From NCBI GenBank assembly GCA_903820565.1, contig CAIJHZ010000152.1:1-9169 (forward strand): a stretch of DNA of 9,169 nt, in the 5' to 3' direction. The position numbers and the translations under genes were made by a program. Within the stretch, counting starts at the first letter, position 1; each line of letters starts with the position of its first letter. The notes beneath the pieces are model-generated. The model saw only the letters and a program-made list of their open reading frames with translations, did no database searches and had not been told where the DNA came from. Source of the DNA: an uncultured Actinomycetes bacterium. GTDB lineage: Bacteria; Actinomycetota; Actinomycetes; Nanopelagicales; Nanopelagicaceae. Positions 7,105 to 9,169 of the stretch are shown here, in pieces.

Positions 7105-7135
7105 TAATTATGCAATCTTATGCATAATTATGCGG
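7100..7135 (-). promoter_or_regulatory. Tandem ARG-box operator for ArgR
   Basis: Two 16-bp ARG-box-like units lie at 7100-7115 and 7120-7135. On the minus strand they share the 10-bp direct repeat GCATAATTAT, copies exactly 20 bp apart (about two helical turns), close to the spacing of the paired ARG boxes bound by ArgR hexamers in E. coli. The same stretch contains a perfect 11-bp inverted repeat, TGCATAATTAT at 7121-7131 against ATAATTATGCA at 7104-7114 with a 6-nt spacer, and a 12-bp palindrome GCATAATTATGC at 7122-7133. The TGCAT...ATGCA pattern resembles mycobacterial ARG boxes and loosely the E. coli consensus. The distal unit overlaps the pheT stop codon (7128-7130). Binding by the ArgR encoded in this operon is inferred from position and motif. 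A single central box at 7110-7125 is an alternative reading. Confidence 0.75.
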
Positions 7136-9169
7136 TACGAACAACAGCTCCGTACTTGGCAGCCGCAACAGCCGTAGCTGCCTCACGCATGGCCGAAACC
7201 TCTTCACCAGTCAGGGTGCGATCCTGGGCACGGAAAACAAGGGTGAAGGCCAGAGAGATCTTGCCATCTCCTATCTTGTCGTAGCGATCAAACAAGGTAA
7301 TCGTTTCAAGCAACTCCCCTGCGCCTTCGCGTAGGGCACCTTCAATATCTGCCGCGCTTACAGTTGATTCAACGATTAGGGCAACATCTTGAACAGCAGC
7401 TGGCATTGTGCCAACAATTGTTGGTCGAACTAGCGCCGAATCAGGGAGTGCACTTAGCGCAAGAGCAAATGCCACTGATCGTGCAGGCAGGTCATAGGCG
7501 GCAACTATGCGCGGGTGAAGCTCACCAGCATGTGCAACAGCTTTTCCATTAACAATTAACTCTGCGCAACGACCTGGATGCCATGGGGCTAGATCAGACC
7601 GCGCTACTGTCCATTCAAGATTACACAGAGCCAAAATATCTTGAGCATATGCGATCGCATCTTGCCAGTTGTAGGGACGAGCTTTGCCTTGCCAATTCTC
7701 ATTCTCAGTTTTACCGACTAGCAAACCTGCAACGTGATATCCCTGTGGTGGAACGCTTGCAACAATTTCATCGATTATCTTTTGTCCAGGGCGCTTTGAC
7801 AGATCCGGAGAAATAGCTGCAACCAACTTTTGAGAACTACGGAAGATAGAACCCATCTCAAAGATCGCAAAATCCTTGGCGCCACGGCTGATATTGCGTT
7901 GAGCAACTTCAATTAGTCCAGGAACTAGGTGAACACGCATTAATGGGAACTCTTCTGACATTGGGTTTGCAACCTTGTATGTAGCCGCACGCTCTCCCAC
8001 AAAACCCATGGAATCAATAGTTGCTTGATTGGTAAAGGGGAAAGTCTGTACTTCGGCCAAGCCACGGCTTGCAAGCATTGTTGCAACAGCGCGACGACGC
8101 TTTTGGGTTGGCGTCAATGTCGCATGTAAAGGACGTGGAGGTAATACAGAAGGAATCTTGTCGTAGCCGATCATGCGGGCTACCTCTTCAGTAAGGTCTG
8201 CAGCCGTTAGAAGATCTGCTCGCCATGATGGCGGATCTACTGTGAAACTCTTCTCATCAACATCACATCCGATAACACGAAGTACCTCAGCAACCTTCTT
8301 TGCTGGAATTTCAAAGCCCAAAGTCTTGGATACATAGCTCGGATCGATCGTGACTAGTGGTGCATAAACAGGCTCTCCATCAACCACAGTTGCAACATGT
8401 TGGGCGGAACTATGAGCGCTCAGCAGTTGAACAAAGCGAGCAGATGCAAACTCAGCCAAGGATGGATCAACGCTTCGCTCTAAACGTCGTGAGGCTTCAG
8501 ATGAAAGCTTGTGACGGCGAGAGTTCTTGGCGATACAAACTGGACAGAAGTGAACCGCTTCTAGTGCGATATCAGTCGTTGTCTCTGTAATTTCTGAAGA
8601 CAAACCACCCATTGTTCCGGCAAGTGCTAATGGTTGATCGTCATCACTAACCATCAAATCATCAGCATCCAGAGTTCTCTCCTGACCATCTAAAGTCACA
8701 AACTTTTGAGCTTTACCTGATCGCTTTACAGTGAGTCCACCCTTGATCTTTGATTTATCAAAAGCGTGCAGCGGCTGACCAAGTTCTAACATCACATAAT
8801 TGGTGACATCGACAACCAAGGAAATAGAGCGCATACCCATCTTTTCAATACGACGGCGCATCCAGATAGGCGTTGTTGCCTTTGGATCAAAATTAGACAA
8901 GGTACGCAGATAAAAGACTGAGGCCGTTGATTTATCTGCGATCTTTGCACTTACGCCTTTACCTGTTTCTTCAAATTTTAAGGTACGCAGAGCATCAACA
9001 GGGTCTGTGAACTTTAACCCTAAAGAACCCGCAACTTCACGGGCAATACCGCGGATGCTCAACGCGTAACCTCGGTCAGGATTTACCGCCACATCAAAAA
9101 TAACATCATTGATCTGCAATGCTTCAATTGCATCAGCACCGATTGTTACTTCACTGTCAGCAAAAACCA
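7128..9169 (-). CDS. pheT: Phenylalanyl-tRNA synthetase beta subunit, partial (5' end beyond the right edge)
   Basis: Beta chain of the (alpha-beta)2 PheRS, which charges tRNA-Phe; the beta chain provides editing and tRNA binding while the alpha chain (pheS, expected just beyond the right edge) is catalytic. The frame is open to the edge: upstream of the TTG at 9119 it still reads as PheT-like protein (VFADSEVTIGADAIEAL), so that TTG is internal, not a start. About 679 residues are visible; usual length is 800-840, so roughly 120-160 N-terminal residues, with the EMAP-like tRNA-binding domain, are missing. Seen in order: the B3/B4 editing region with SRRHKLSSEASRRLERSVDP (about 8463-8522), the B5 domain (about 8135-8370), the catalytic-like core, and the C-terminal anticodon-binding FDX-ACB domain (about 7131-7430; VQDVALIVE and FDRYDKIGDGKISLAF). 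Its stop lies within the arg operator. Confidence 0.97.
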   Translation of the reverse strand, partial: VFADSEVTIGADAIEALQINDVIFDVAVNPDRGYALSIRGIAREVAGSLGLKFTDPVDALRTLKFEETGKGVSAKIADKSTASVFYLRTLSNFDPKATTPIWMRRRIEKMGMRSISLVVDVTNYVMLELGQPLHAFDKSKIKGGLTVKRSGKAQKFVTLDGQERTLDADDLMVSDDDQPLALAGTMGGLSSEITETTTDIALEAVHFCPVCIAKNSRRHKLSSEASRRLERSVDPSLAEFASARFVQLLSAHSSAQHVATVVDGEPVYAPLVTIDPSYVSKTLGFEIPAKKVAEVLRVIGCDVDEKSFTVDPPSWRADLLTAADLTEEVARMIGYDKIPSVLPPRPLHATLTPTQKRRRAVATMLASRGLAEVQTFPFTNQATIDSMGFVGERAATYKVANPMSEEFPLMRVHLVPGLIEVAQRNISRGAKDFAIFEMGSIFRSSQKLVAAISPDLSKRPGQKIIDEIVASVPPQGYHVAGLLVGKTENENWQGKARPYNWQDAIAYAQDILALCNLEWTVARSDLAPWHPGRCAELIVNGKAVAHAGELHPRIVAAYDLPARSVAFALALSALPDSALVRPTIVGTMPAAVQDVALIVESTVSAADIEGALREGAGELLETITLFDRYDKIGDGKISLAFTLVFRAQDRTLTGEEVSAMREAATAVAAAKYGAVVRTA

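Noticed and set aside
7104..7131. Inverted repeat after pheT as a rho-independent terminator
   Set aside because: The 11-bp stem is almost all A/T with no G/C-rich part and no U-run follows it on the minus strand; part of it lies within pheT coding sequence. The symmetry and 20-bp direct repeat fit an ArgR operator better.
7128..9119. pheT starting at the TTG codon at 9119
   Set aside because: The reading frame continues upstream to the window edge with PheT-like sequence, and a 663-residue PheT would lack its N-terminal domain; the TTG is an internal leucine codon.
1..9169. CRISPR arrays, insertion sequences, tRNA or other RNA genes, defence or otherwise novel systems
   Set aside because: Coding density is near complete with recognised core genes; no repeat arrays, terminal inverted repeats, transposase motifs or tRNA-like stretches were seen in the single 47-bp gap or in the genes.

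Overview
The window is one fully packed arginine-biosynthesis operon read entirely from the minus strand, flanked by two aminoacyl-tRNA synthetase genes. In transcription order (right to left): pheT (5' part cut off by the right edge), a 47-bp intergenic control region, argC, argJ, argB, argD, argR, argH, and tyrS (3' part cut off by the left edge). The order pheT-argCJBD...R...H is the classical actinobacterial layout. Base composition is only in the mid-40s % G+C by eye, low for Actinobacteria. With the extreme gene packing this suggests a streamlined, low-GC actinobacterium such as the freshwater acI/Nanopelagicales group. That placement is inference; no rRNA or other marker is present.

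Together the genes encode the acetylated, cyclic route to ornithine. ArgB phosphorylates N-acetylglutamate, ArgC reduces it to the semialdehyde, ArgD transaminates it to N-acetylornithine, and ArgJ releases ornithine and recycles the acetyl group to glutamate. ArgH makes the last step (argininosuccinate to arginine plus fumarate) and ArgR is the arginine-dependent repressor. The two intervening genes normally found here, argF (between argD and argR) and argG (between argR and argH), are absent and those junctions are tight.

Every junction from argC to tyrS overlaps: ATGA at argC/argJ, argJ/argB, argB/argD and argH/tyrS, TAATG at argR/argH, and 11 nt at argD/argR. The only non-coding DNA is 7081-7127. 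It carries a striking operator: a perfect 11-bp inverted repeat and a 10-bp direct repeat spaced 20 bp, resembling a tandem pair of ARG boxes. One box overlaps the pheT stop codon and the other a candidate -10 element.

The main points for a second look are this operator, the missing argF/argG, and an acetylglutamate kinase that lacks both the N-terminal helix and the C-terminal arginine-site signature of arginine-inhibited kinases. No mobile element, CRISPR array, RNA gene or novel multi-gene system was seen; this is mostly a well-conserved core-metabolism region.
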